This document shows, piece by piece, positions 1-9,880 of a stretch of 9,880 nt of DNA. Numbering within the stretch: position 1 is the stretch's first letter; every line of letters starts with the position of its first letter. The position numbers and the translations under genes are program-made. Source of the stretch: Pseudomonadota bacterium (GTDB lineage Bacteria; Desulfobacterota; Desulfovibrionia; Desulfovibrionales; Desulfovibrionaceae); the NCBI GenBank assembly GCA_023438245.1, contig JAEXRD010000168.1, positions 1 to 9,880 of the forward strand, in the 5' to 3' direction. Below the pieces are notes generated by a model that did no database searches, was not told where the DNA came from, and saw only the letters and a list, made by a program, of their open reading frames with translations.

Positions 1-8
1 GGATAGTA

Positions 9-13
9 CTCCT
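9..13 (-). promoter_or_regulatory. Possible ribosome binding site of a gene beyond the left edge
   Basis: Read on the minus strand, the last bases of the window are GCAGGAGTACTATCC. AGGAG lies 8 nt from the edge, which is the right distance for a start codon at or just outside the window. The stretch between the terminase stop codon and the edge (1-87) holds no gene that I can see. In phages the gene after a large terminase is commonly the portal, so a portal or other head gene could follow, but this is inference from gene order only. Confidence 0.35.
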
Positions 14-87
14 GCGGTACAGCCCCGGCCCCCACCCGGAACCTGACGAAGCCAGGGGGAAAAAGGCGCGTTTTGGGAGCCGCCCCC

Positions 88-1563
88 CTAGCCCCGCTCT
101 CTGCGACCAACCCCCACCAGCCCGCCCCGGCCAGCATTCACGCTGCGGGCAGGGCGGGCTTCCGGCTTTTGACTGGGGGAGAGCAGGGCGTAGCCCTCGC
201 CCGCGCCCAAGAGCAGGTACTGCGCGGCCTCGCACACGTGCGAGAAGCGGCTCTTCTCCGGCTCGTCGGCGTAGCGTTCCTGGCCGGAGACCTGCACCCG
301 CCGGTGCCGCCAGGCCCCGGCCATGCCCTGGATGAGCACCCGGCAGGAGGGGTCGAGCAGCAGGCCGGGGTGTCCGTCGATGTCGCGGGCCAGTGCGGCG
401 GCCACGGCCTCGCGCCGCAAAAGGGGATCGTTGCTGGGCGCGGGCCGGGCGGAAAGCCCCGCGGCGCGCAGGATGTCGTAGGGCGTGCGCTCGTCGGTCT
501 GGGCGCGGGCCTGGCCCGCCGGGTCCCCGGTGATGACGGGCGCCAGGCCCGGGAAACGGCTGGCCAGCAGGTCCTTCAGGGCCCCGGCGAAGCGCAGCAT
601 GCCCATGTCCTGGGCCACCAGCTCGGCCAGGAAGACCCAGCGCCCGTCGGGCATGCGCTGGCCCAGCACGGCGGCGGGCGTCAGGCCGAAGTCCAGCCCG
701 GCCCACAGGGGCAGCTCCGGGCAGGGGCGCAGGGCCTCGGCGGCCACGTGGCGCTCGCGGTCGAACTCCGGGTACACGGGGCGTCCGTCCTGCACGAAGC
801 CGTACTGCGCGGCGTAGTACACGCGGATGTGCGCCGCGCTCTTGCCCGCCATGCGCCGGGCGTAGTAGTCCGGCGCCAGGTTCTCCAGGTTCTCGGCCCC
901 GGGATTGGGGCGGAAGCCCTGCGGGCCCTCCAGCACGCCGCCGGGCTGGCGGAAGAAGGCCCAGTGCTCGGGCCGTTCGTCCTCGGCCAGGCGGTGCCAC
1001 CAGTGGTCCTCGGCCGGGGGGTTGGTGTCCATGATGATTCCGGCCCAGGTGCAGCCGCCCGCGCCCCTGGCCGGGTAGCGCTCCACGCGGTCGCCCATGG
1101 CCTCGACGAGCGCCAGGTCGATCTCGCGGGCCTCGTTGAACCAGGCCCCGGTGAGCTCCAGGGACAGCAGCTTCTTCACGTCGCGCGGGCGGTCCAGGGC
1201 GCGGAAGAGCACCTCGCACTCCAGCCGGGTGCCGTCCGGCAGGGCGTATTTGAGCGGGTGGCGCATGTCGGTGTGGGCGTACGCGCCGAAGTGCTCCTCC
1301 GGAATCCAGGCCAGCCAGGTGCGCAGTGTGGTGTCCTTGAGTTCGCGGTAGGTGTTGCGCACCACGGCGAAACGGCTGCGGCGCACGCCGTCCGGGCCGG
1401 GGGCCTGGGCGCAGGCGCGGCGCAGGAGCTCCACGCAGCAGGCACTGGACTTGCCCGAGCCCACCGGCCCCATGAGGCCCCGGTAGAAGGCCGGGCTGTG
1501 CATGAACCGGGTGATGGTGGGCGGGGCCTTGTACCATACGAGGGCGGGGGTGTTTGCGTTCAT
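88..1563 (-). CDS. Phage terminase large subunit (DNA-packaging ATPase/nuclease)
   Basis: The 491-residue product fits a phage DNA-packaging motor subunit, which pumps DNA into the prohead by ATP hydrolysis and cuts it with a C-terminal nuclease. Visible in the N-terminal half are a Walker A motif GPVGSGKS (residues 32-39), a Walker B-like segment LTGAWFNEAREI (137-148) with Glu144 as candidate catalytic base, and MDTNPP (178-183) as probable coupling motif. The RNase H-like nuclease half shows GLDFG (Asp291), ITGDPAG (Asp347) and, near the end, SHVCEAAQYL, where Glu445 stands where many relatives have Asp. The ATG at 1563 was chosen because the sequence after it (WYKAPPT...FYRGLMGPVGSGKSS) looks like the N-terminus of podovirus-like terminases. 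No Shine-Dalgarno precedes it, and a TAGAAT box lies only 8 nt upstream, so a leaderless message is possible. No small terminase, portal or integrase is visible here. Length is normal and the frame intact. It may belong to a prophage, a remnant or a gene transfer agent. The family call is firm; the kind of element is not. Confidence 0.9.
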   Translation of the reverse strand: MNANTPALVWYKAPPTITRFMHSPAFYRGLMGPVGSGKSSACCVELLRRACAQAPGPDGVRRSRFAVVRNTYRELKDTTLRTWLAWIPEEHFGAYAHTDMRHPLKYALPDGTRLECEVLFRALDRPRDVKKLLSLELTGAWFNEAREIDLALVEAMGDRVERYPARGAGGCTWAGIIMDTNPPAEDHWWHRLAEDERPEHWAFFRQPGGVLEGPQGFRPNPGAENLENLAPDYYARRMAGKSAAHIRVYYAAQYGFVQDGRPVYPEFDRERHVAAEALRPCPELPLWAGLDFGLTPAAVLGQRMPDGRWVFLAELVAQDMGMLRFAGALKDLLASRFPGLAPVITGDPAGQARAQTDERTPYDILRAAGLSARPAPSNDPLLRREAVAAALARDIDGHPGLLLDPSCRVLIQGMAGAWRHRRVQVSGQERYADEPEKSRFSHVCEAAQYLLLGAGEGYALLSPSQKPEARPARSVNAGRGGLVGVGRRERG

Positions 1564-1571
1564 GGGGCGGC

Positions 1572-1601
1572 ATTCTACCACGGGGTTTCGGCCCGGGGCA
1601 A
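1572..1601 (-). promoter_or_regulatory. Candidate promoter of the terminase gene
   Basis: On the minus strand TTGCCC (1601-1596) and TAGAAT (1577-1572) are separated by 18 nt. The -10 matches the sigma-70 consensus at five of six positions, the -35 at four of six. The -10 ends only 8 nt before the ATG at 1563, so transcription from it would begin almost at the start codon. This agrees with the missing Shine-Dalgarno but is not proof. The -35 half overlaps a short hairpin, GGGCA-AAAA-TGCCC (1596-1609). Confidence 0.3.
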
Positions 1602-1609
1602 AAATGCCC
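1596..1609. repeat. Short inverted repeat in the terminase/photolyase spacer
   Basis: GGGCA (1596-1600) and TGCCC (1605-1609) form a perfect 5-bp inverted repeat around AAAA. It lies over the -35 half of the candidate terminase promoter, so it could be an operator. It is short enough to occur by chance in GC-rich DNA. Confidence 0.3.
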
Positions 1610-1618
1610 GCTCTTTGG

Positions 1619-1643
1619 CCGGGAAAAGGACAGATTTCCCCGG
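1619..1643. repeat. Imperfect inverted repeat next to the photolyase promoter candidate
   Basis: The arms CCGGGAAAA (1619-1627) and TTTCCCCGG (1635-1643) match at 8 of 9 positions around the 7-nt spacer GGACAGA. The right arm directly abuts the TTGACA hexamer at 1644. Such placement would suit a transcription factor site acting on the photolyase gene, the terminase gene, or both. No known operator is recognised. Confidence 0.35.
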
Positions 1644-1649
1644 TTGACA
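1644..1649 (+). promoter_or_regulatory. TTGACA, candidate -35 element of the photolyase gene
   Basis: A perfect TTGACA hexamer lies 44 nt before the photolyase ATG. At the usual 17-nt distance (1667-1672) the sequence is CGAAGC, a poor -10, so only half of a sigma-70 promoter is recognisable. An activator or another sigma factor might compensate. Confidence 0.3.
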
Positions 1650-1693
1650 ACATCCGGGCGGTCGGGCGAAGCAGAGGGCAGCAAGGAGCCGCC

Positions 1694-3070
1694 ATGCACC
1701 CGGCCCGAATCCAGCGCGTATACGAAAAACCCGCCCAGCCCGGCCCGGTGGTCTACTGGATGCACCGCGAGATGCGCGCCGGGGACAACTGGGCGCTCAT
1801 CCACGCCGTTGAACTGGCGCGCGCCCAGGGCCGTGCCCTGTGCGTGGCCTTCTGCCTGGCGCGCAGCTACAGCCTGGCCAGCCTGCCGCACTTCGCCTTC
1901 CTGGCACGCGGCCTGCGCGAAACCGCGCGGGAGCTGGAGGGCCTGGGCATTCCGCTCGCGCTGGTGCGCGGCGAGCCGGGCCAGGCCATTCCCGAGCTGC
2001 TGCGCCACCTGGGCGCGGGGCTGGCCGTCACCGACGCCGACCCCACCCGGCTCAAGCGCCAGTGGCTGGCCGAGGTGGCCGCGCGCGCGGACATCCCGCT
2101 GGTGGTGGTGGACGGGCGCAACGTGGTGCCCGCCCACGTGGCCTCGGACAAGCGCGAGCACATGGCCCGCACCCTGCGGCCCAAGATCCAGCGCCTGCTG
2201 CCGGAGTTCCTGGAGCCCTTCCCGGAGCTGGGGGACATCCTGGTCGGCGGGCTGCCTCCCCTGGCGGCCACGCTTCCGCCGGTGGACTGGGACGCGCTGC
2301 TGCGCGAGTTCGGTCCGGCCCCGGCGCTGTTCCAGCCCGGCGCGCGCGAGGCCCGGGAGCGGCTGGCGGGCTTTCTCTCCACCGGCCTGCCCCGGTACGC
2401 CGACGACCGCAACACGCCGGTGGACCCGGCCTCGTCGCAGCTCTCGCCCTACCTGCACTTCGGCCAGATCAGCGCGCAGCGCATCGCCCTGGAGGTGCTG
2501 GCCCGGCGCGGGGCATCCCTGGCGGGGCAGGAGGCCCGGGACGCCTTCCTGGAGCAGCTCATCGTGCGGCGCGAGCTGGCCGAGAACTTCTGCCTGCATA
2601 CGCCGAACTACGACAGCCCGGACGGTTTTCCGGCCTGGGCGCTGCAGACGCTGGAGAAGCACCGGGGCGATCCCCGGCCCGCGCTGCCGAGCGAGTCCCA
2701 GCTGGACGCCGCCCAGACCCCGGACCCGCTGTGGAACGCGGCCCAGCGCCAGCTTTTGGCCACGGGCCACATGCACGGCTGGCTCCGGATGTACTGGGCC
2801 AAGCAGATCCTGCTCTGGTCGCCGGACGCGGCCACGGCGCTGGCGCGGGTGCTGCGGCTGAACGACTCGCTCTCGCTGGACGGGCGGGATGTGAACGGCT
2901 ACGCGGGCGCGGCCTGGAGCATCGGCGGCGTGCACGACCGGCCCTGGCCGGAGCGCGCCGTGTTCGGCACCGTGCGCAGCATGACCGCAGGCGGCGCGGC
3001 GCGCAAATTCGACGTGGCGGAGTTCATCAAGAGATGGGGCGGCGACCCCGCGCAGGGGCGGCTGCTCTAG
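1694..3070 (+). CDS. phr: Class II CPD photolyase (deoxyribodipyrimidine photo-lyase)
   Basis: The predicted 458-residue cytoplasmic flavoenzyme splits UV-induced cyclobutane pyrimidine dimers in DNA with blue or near-UV light, using FADH-. The N-terminal part (about 18-190) is the Rossmann-like antenna-binding domain, with WMHREMRAGDNWAL typical of class II enzymes. The C-terminal helical FAD domain contains YADDRNTPVDPASSQLSPYLHFGQIS (from about 235), HMHGWLRMYWAKQIL (from 359) and LDGRDVNGYAGAAWSIGGVHDRPW (from 395). The last two blocks are the class II signature and separate it from class I photolyases and cryptochromes. Length is usual and the frame is intact. The ATG at 1694 is chosen because AAGGAG (1683-1688) lies 5 nt upstream and the protein aligns from there; the frame stays open further upstream but only into the promoter region. 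The stop is one base from the convergent selD stop. Class II enzymes are known from animals, plants, methanogens and some bacteria including Desulfobacterota. It seems independent of the phage gene next to it, though carriage as cargo cannot be excluded. Confidence 0.95.
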   Translation: MHPARIQRVYEKPAQPGPVVYWMHREMRAGDNWALIHAVELARAQGRALCVAFCLARSYSLASLPHFAFLARGLRETARELEGLGIPLALVRGEPGQAIPELLRHLGAGLAVTDADPTRLKRQWLAEVAARADIPLVVVDGRNVVPAHVASDKREHMARTLRPKIQRLLPEFLEPFPELGDILVGGLPPLAATLPPVDWDALLREFGPAPALFQPGAREARERLAGFLSTGLPRYADDRNTPVDPASSQLSPYLHFGQISAQRIALEVLARRGASLAGQEARDAFLEQLIVRRELAENFCLHTPNYDSPDGFPAWALQTLEKHRGDPRPALPSESQLDAAQTPDPLWNAAQRQLLATGHMHGWLRMYWAKQILLWSPDAATALARVLRLNDSLSLDGRDVNGYAGAAWSIGGVHDRPWPERAVFGTVRSMTAGGAARKFDVAEFIKRWGGDPAQGRLL

Positions 3071-3071
3071 C

Positions 3072-4145
3072 CTACGGCAGTATGCGCAGGTTCGGCCCGC
3101 CGGGCGCCGCGGCCACCGCGCGGCCGATGACCGCGGCCACGTCGCCGGTCTCGGCCAGCAGCGCGCGGGCGCGCTCCAGCCTGTCCTCGGGCACGGCCAG
3201 GATGAGCCCGCCCGAGGTCTGGGCGTCGAAGGCCAGCGAGGCCAGCAGCTCGTCGCAGCCGGGTTCCACCAGGCACTTCGGCAGGTAGTGGTTGCGGTTG
3301 CAGATGCTGCCGCCGGGCAGAAGCCCCAGGCCCGCCAGCTCGACGGCCTCAGGGAAGAAGGGCACGGCGGAGAGCGAGAGCTCGGCGCACACGCCGCTGG
3401 CCTGGGCCATCTCCAGCAGGTGGCCGCCCAGGCCGAAGCCCGTGACGTCCGTGGCCCCCGTGAGGCCCAGCTCACGGATGACGCGCGCCCCGCCCCTGTT
3501 CAGCCTGGCGCACCAGGTGAGCAGGAGCGCCTCGTACTTCGCGGCGTCGGGCCGCCCGGCCTTGACGCCGGTGGCCAGCACCCCGGTGCCGATGGGCTTG
3601 GTCAGCACCAGCATGTCGCCGGGCTTCAGCCCCCGGTTGGTGGCGATGCGCTGCGGGTCGATGGCCCCGGACACCGACAGGCCGTACTTGATCTCCTGGT
3701 CCTCCACGCTGTGGCCGCCGCAGAGCACCGCCCCGGCCTCATGGATCTTGGACAGCCCGCCCCTGAGGATGGCGCCCAGCACCTCCGGGCTCATGCTGCG
3801 GGCCGGAAAGCAGCACACGTTCATGGCCGTGACGGGCTCGCCGCCCACGGCGTACACGTCGGAGAGCGAGTTGGCCGCGGCGATCTGGCCGAACTGGAAG
3901 GGGTCGTCCACCACGGGGGTCAGGAAATCCACGGTCTGCACCAGGGCCATGCCGGGCGGAAAGCGCACCACCACGGCGTCCTCGCCGCCGCCGCGCGGGC
4001 CGGAGAGGATGCGTTCGTCCTGGCCGGTGACCAGTCCGTGCAGTATGCGCTCCAGGTCCCCTGGAGCAACCTTGGCGGCTCAACCGGCGGCGCGCACGCC
4101 CTGGGTGAGCCGGACCTTTTGCGGGACCGGGGAGAATGCTTCCAT
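3072..4145 (-). CDS. selD: Selenide, water dikinase (selenophosphate synthetase), selenocysteine-containing, TGA at 4080-4082 read as Sec
   Basis: SelD makes selenophosphate from selenide and ATP, releasing AMP and phosphate. Selenophosphate is the selenium donor for Sec-tRNA and 2-selenouridine. Read from the ATG at 4145, the gene gives 357 residues, near the usual SelD length, with one in-frame TGA at codon 22. The context VRLTQGVRAAG-U-AAKVAPGDLERIL places it at the catalytic Cys/Sec of the family, followed by the conserved Lys (residue 25). Downstream are GGEDAVVV (53-60), TVDFLTPVVDDPFQFG (from 71), IAAANSLSDVYAVGG (from 88), GGHS (143-146), DVTGFGLGGH (233-242) and an FDAQTSGGL block near the C-terminus, all typical. 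A SECIS-type hairpin follows the TGA. An in-frame TAG at 4155-4157 limits the upstream extent, so this ATG is the only good start; no Shine-Dalgarno is evident. A conventional call would begin at GTG 3974 and lose the active site. The product implies that SelA, SelB and tRNA-Sec are encoded elsewhere. The gene is divergent from the sensor kinase and convergent with the photolyase. Confidence 0.93.
4049..4067 (-). promoter_or_regulatory. Bacterial SECIS-type hairpin within selD
   Basis: On the minus strand GCTCCAGG (4067-4060), loop GGA (4059-4057) and CCTGGAGC (4056-4049) form a perfect 8-bp stem. It begins 12 nt after the in-frame TGA (4082-4080), which places the apical loop about 20 nt downstream of that codon. 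Known bacterial SECIS elements are stem-loops inside the coding region just after UGA, with a G early in the apical loop, recognised by SelB. The loop here starts with G. Position and shape fit; SelB binding is inferred. Confidence 0.8.
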
Positions 4146-4306
4146 GCCGCGAAACTAGCAGAAGCCCGGCCACCCGCCAAGAGAAAATCTCTCTTCCTGG
4201 AATTGGCACCGCCTATGGCGCCACCAAAATGCCCGACCATGACAAAAAATCGTGGCAAAATGTATGCACATTGCGTAGTGCTTCAGAGGTGGAGGTTCCC
4301 CCCGGC
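4146..4306. promoter_or_regulatory. Divergent intergenic region between selD and the sensor kinase
   Basis: This 161-bp spacer is clearly more AT-rich in its middle than the flanking genes and must hold the start signals of both. Toward the kinase, ATGACA (4239-4244) and TATGCA (4263-4268) lie 18 nt apart as a weak sigma-70-like pair. AAGAGA and TCTCTT (4179-4184, 4190-4195) form a perfect 6-bp inverted repeat around AAATC and could be an operator. I see no clear promoter toward selD. Confidence 0.4.
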
Positions 4307-8422
<4,116 letters not shown>

Positions 8423-8433
8423 GCGCATACGTC

Positions 8434-8461
8434 TCAAGTTTGCGAGAGAAAGCGCCGATAA
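8434..8461 (+). promoter_or_regulatory. Sigma-28 (FliA) type promoter of the chemoreceptor gene
   Basis: TCAAGTTT (8434-8441) and GCCGATAA (8454-8461) match the flagellar/chemotaxis sigma-28 consensus TAAAGTTT-N11-GCCGATAA. The -10 is exact and the -35 matches at seven of eight positions; the spacer is 12 nt, one longer than the consensus. Transcription would start near 8468, giving a leader of about 29 nt that contains the Shine-Dalgarno at 8487-8492. The place, directly before a chemoreceptor gene, fits the known role of FliA. Confidence 0.7.
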
Positions 8462-8486
8462 GCGCCCTACGTACACATCCTGATCC

Positions 8487-8492
8487 GGAGGA
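8487..8492 (+). promoter_or_regulatory. Ribosome binding site of the chemoreceptor gene
   Basis: GGAGGA lies 4 nt (AGAC) before the ATG at 8497, a strong Shine-Dalgarno that fixes the start of a gene whose stop codon is outside the window. Confidence 0.85.
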
Positions 8493-8496
8493 AGAC

Positions 8497-9880
8497 ATGC
8501 TGAAAAATCTCAAGCTTGGTACGAAGATCGGTGGAGGGTTCGCTGTCCTCATCCTCATCGCCACCCTGTTGGGCGGCATGTCCATCTGGAACATGAAACG
8601 GGTGGGCCGCATCGCGGACACCCTGGAGACCGAGACCGCGCCCCAGGTGGACGTGGCCGTGCGCGTGGAGCGCGCCGCCCTGCTCACCATGTACGCCATG
8701 CGCGCCTACGGCCTCACCGGCGAGGAGAACTTCTGGAAGGAGACCCAGGCCAACGTGGCCGAGGTGGACAAGGCCCTGGCGGACGCCGCGACGCTGGTTC
8801 AGAAGCACCCGGACCTCACGGGCCTGAAGGAGAATGCCGCCAAGGCCACCGCCCAGATGAACGGCTACAAGGCCCTCATGGCCCAGACCGTGGAGCTCAA
8901 CCAGGCCAAGGACAAGGCCCTGGGCGAGATGGTGTCCGCCGCCGGAGTGTTCATGAAGAACGCCGGGGAATACCTGGATTCCCAGCGCAAGTCGCTGGAC
9001 CAGGAGCTCTCCGGCCGCACCGACGCCAAGAAGGTCAAGGAGCGCACGGCCAAGGTGGAGGGCATCACCGAGGTGCTGCGCAAGGGCGCGGACCTGCGCA
9101 TCGCCAATTTCCGCTCCATGGCCCTGCGCGACCAGCAGTACATCAAGGCCGTCCAGGGGTACTTCGGCGACATCGAGAAGATCCTCCAGGACCTCCGGGC
9201 CACCACGCGCCAGGAATCCAACCTCAAGCAGCTTGATGAAATCAAGAACGCCGCGGCCCTGTTCAAGAAGAACCTGGACGCCTACTACAAGGCCAGCGAC
9301 GAGGTGGACGCCCTGGCCGCCAAGCGCGGCGAGGCCGCGGCCGGCGTGCTGGCCGCCGCCAAGGACACCAGCTCCTCCGGCGTGAAGGAGACCATCGAGG
9401 GCTCGCAGAGCGCGGCCTCTGCGCTTTCCGCCGCCAGCACCGTCATGATCATCGGCCTGGTTGTGGCCCTGGTCATCGGCGTCGTGGTGGCCTTCTTCCT
9501 CACCGTGGGCATCACCCGCCCGGTGCTGCAGGGCGTGGACTTCGCCAAGCGCATGGCCGAGGGCGACTTCACCACGCAGCTGGACATCCAGCAGAAGGAC
9601 GAGATCGGCGTGCTGGCCAGCGCGCTCAACGACATGGTGCTCAGGCTGCGCCAGGTGGTGGCCGAGGTGCGCGGAGCCACAGAGAACGTGGCCAGCGGCT
9701 CCGAGGAGCTCTCCGCCTCGTCCGAGACCCTGTCCCAGGGCGCGACGGAACAGGCCGCCAGCATTGAGGAAGTTTCCTCCAGCATGGAGGAGATGGCCAG
9801 CAACATCAAGCAGAACGCCGACAACGCCCAGCAGACCGAGCGCATCGCCCTGCAGGCCGCCAAGGACGCCCAGGAGGGCG
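8497..9880 (+). CDS. Methyl-accepting chemotaxis protein, 3' end beyond the window
   Basis: The frame is open from the ATG at 8497 to the right edge (461 complete codons). It encodes a transmembrane chemoreceptor that would signal through CheA/CheW to the flagellar motor. TM1 is at about residues 10-30. The periplasmic part (about 31-315) is long, strongly helical and poor in Cys, and contains an MYAMRAYGLTGEENFW-like segment of the kind seen in HBM-type (helical bimodular) sensor domains, though this assignment is by look only. TM2 is at about 316-338 (VMIIGLVVALVIGVVVAFFLTVG). A HAMP domain starts with ITRPV (about 339-392). The first methylation helix follows (GSEELSASSETLSQGATEQAASIEEVSSSMEEMA). 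The signalling hairpin tip lies outside. The start is fixed by GGAGGA at 8487-8492. The gene is 74 bp after the sensor kinase stop on the same strand but seems to have its own FliA-type promoter, so co-transcription is uncertain. The ligand is unknown. Confidence 0.93.
   Translation, partial: MLKNLKLGTKIGGGFAVLILIATLLGGMSIWNMKRVGRIADTLETETAPQVDVAVRVERAALLTMYAMRAYGLTGEENFWKETQANVAEVDKALADAATLVQKHPDLTGLKENAAKATAQMNGYKALMAQTVELNQAKDKALGEMVSAAGVFMKNAGEYLDSQRKSLDQELSGRTDAKKVKERTAKVEGITEVLRKGADLRIANFRSMALRDQQYIKAVQGYFGDIEKILQDLRATTRQESNLKQLDEIKNAAALFKKNLDAYYKASDEVDALAAKRGEAAAGVLAAAKDTSSSGVKETIEGSQSAASALSAASTVMIIGLVVALVIGVVVAFFLTVGITRPVLQGVDFAKRMAEGDFTTQLDIQQKDEIGVLASALNDMVLRLRQVVAEVRGATENVASGSEELSASSETLSQGATEQAASIEEVSSSMEEMASNIKQNADNAQQTERIALQAAKDAQEG

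Noticed and set aside
42..56. Small hairpin after the terminase stop (CCTGGC-TTC-GTCAGG on the minus strand, one G-U pair) as terminator
   Set aside because: No T-run follows it in either direction, and a Shine-Dalgarno-like site a little further on suggests the transcript continues.
73..1647. 524-codon plus-strand open frame opposite the terminase
   Set aside because: Compositionally biased (Gly, Ala, His, Val, Gln) with no motif; the minus strand holds a clear terminase with ATPase motifs and nuclease acidic residues.
3072..3974. selD as a truncated gene or pseudogene starting at GTG 3974
   Set aside because: The same frame continues upstream with conserved SelD sequence; the single TGA is at the Sec/Cys site and is followed by a SECIS-type hairpin, so recoding explains it better than decay.
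4204..4219. Possible sigma-54 promoter (TGGCAC...ATGGC) before the kinase
   Set aside because: The -24 half fits, but the invariant GC of the -12 half is displaced by one base, and no enhancer-type site is evident.
8865..9863. Minus-strand open frames opposite the chemoreceptor
   Set aside because: Ser/Ala/Arg-rich translations without motifs; the plus strand encodes TM1, sensor, TM2, HAMP and methylation helix in one frame with a strong ribosome binding site.

Overview
The window is GC-rich bacterial chromosomal DNA (about 70 % by eye). It carries five protein genes on both strands, the last cut by the right edge. Three things together suggest a Desulfovibrio-type sulfate reducer (Desulfobacterota): a selenocysteine-containing SelD, a class II photolyase, and a large PocR/PAS hybrid kinase beside a chemoreceptor with a long helical sensor domain. 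This is inference from gene content; there is no rRNA or other marker to confirm it.

Left part: a phage-type terminase large subunit (minus strand, 88-1563) is the only phage gene in view. It points out of the window, and a Shine-Dalgarno-like AGGAG close to the left edge suggests another gene follows it. Divergent from it is a class II CPD photolyase (plus, 1694-3070). The 130 bp between them hold candidate promoter elements and two short inverted repeats.

Middle: convergent with the photolyase, one base apart, is selD (minus, 3072-4145). Its true reading frame runs through an in-frame TGA (4080-4082) at the position of the catalytic Cys/Sec. A perfect 8-bp hairpin of bacterial SECIS type starts 12 nt after this codon. 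A conventional gene call would start at the GTG at 3974 and lose the N-terminal 57 residues, including the active site. This is the most interesting item in the window.

Right part: divergent from selD is a 1371-residue cytoplasmic hybrid sensor kinase (PocR, five PAS, GAF, HisKA, HATPase, REC; 4307-8422). It is followed 74 bp later on the same strand by a methyl-accepting chemotaxis protein (8497 to the right edge). The chemoreceptor appears to have its own sigma-28 (FliA) type promoter with an exact GCCGATAA -10 element.

The genes do not form one pathway. The left edge may be the end of a prophage, phage remnant or gene-transfer-agent cluster. Photolyase and SelD are housekeeping genes for DNA repair and selenium supply. 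The kinase and chemoreceptor are signalling genes. No tRNA, rRNA, CRISPR array, insertion sequence or convincing intrinsic terminator was found.
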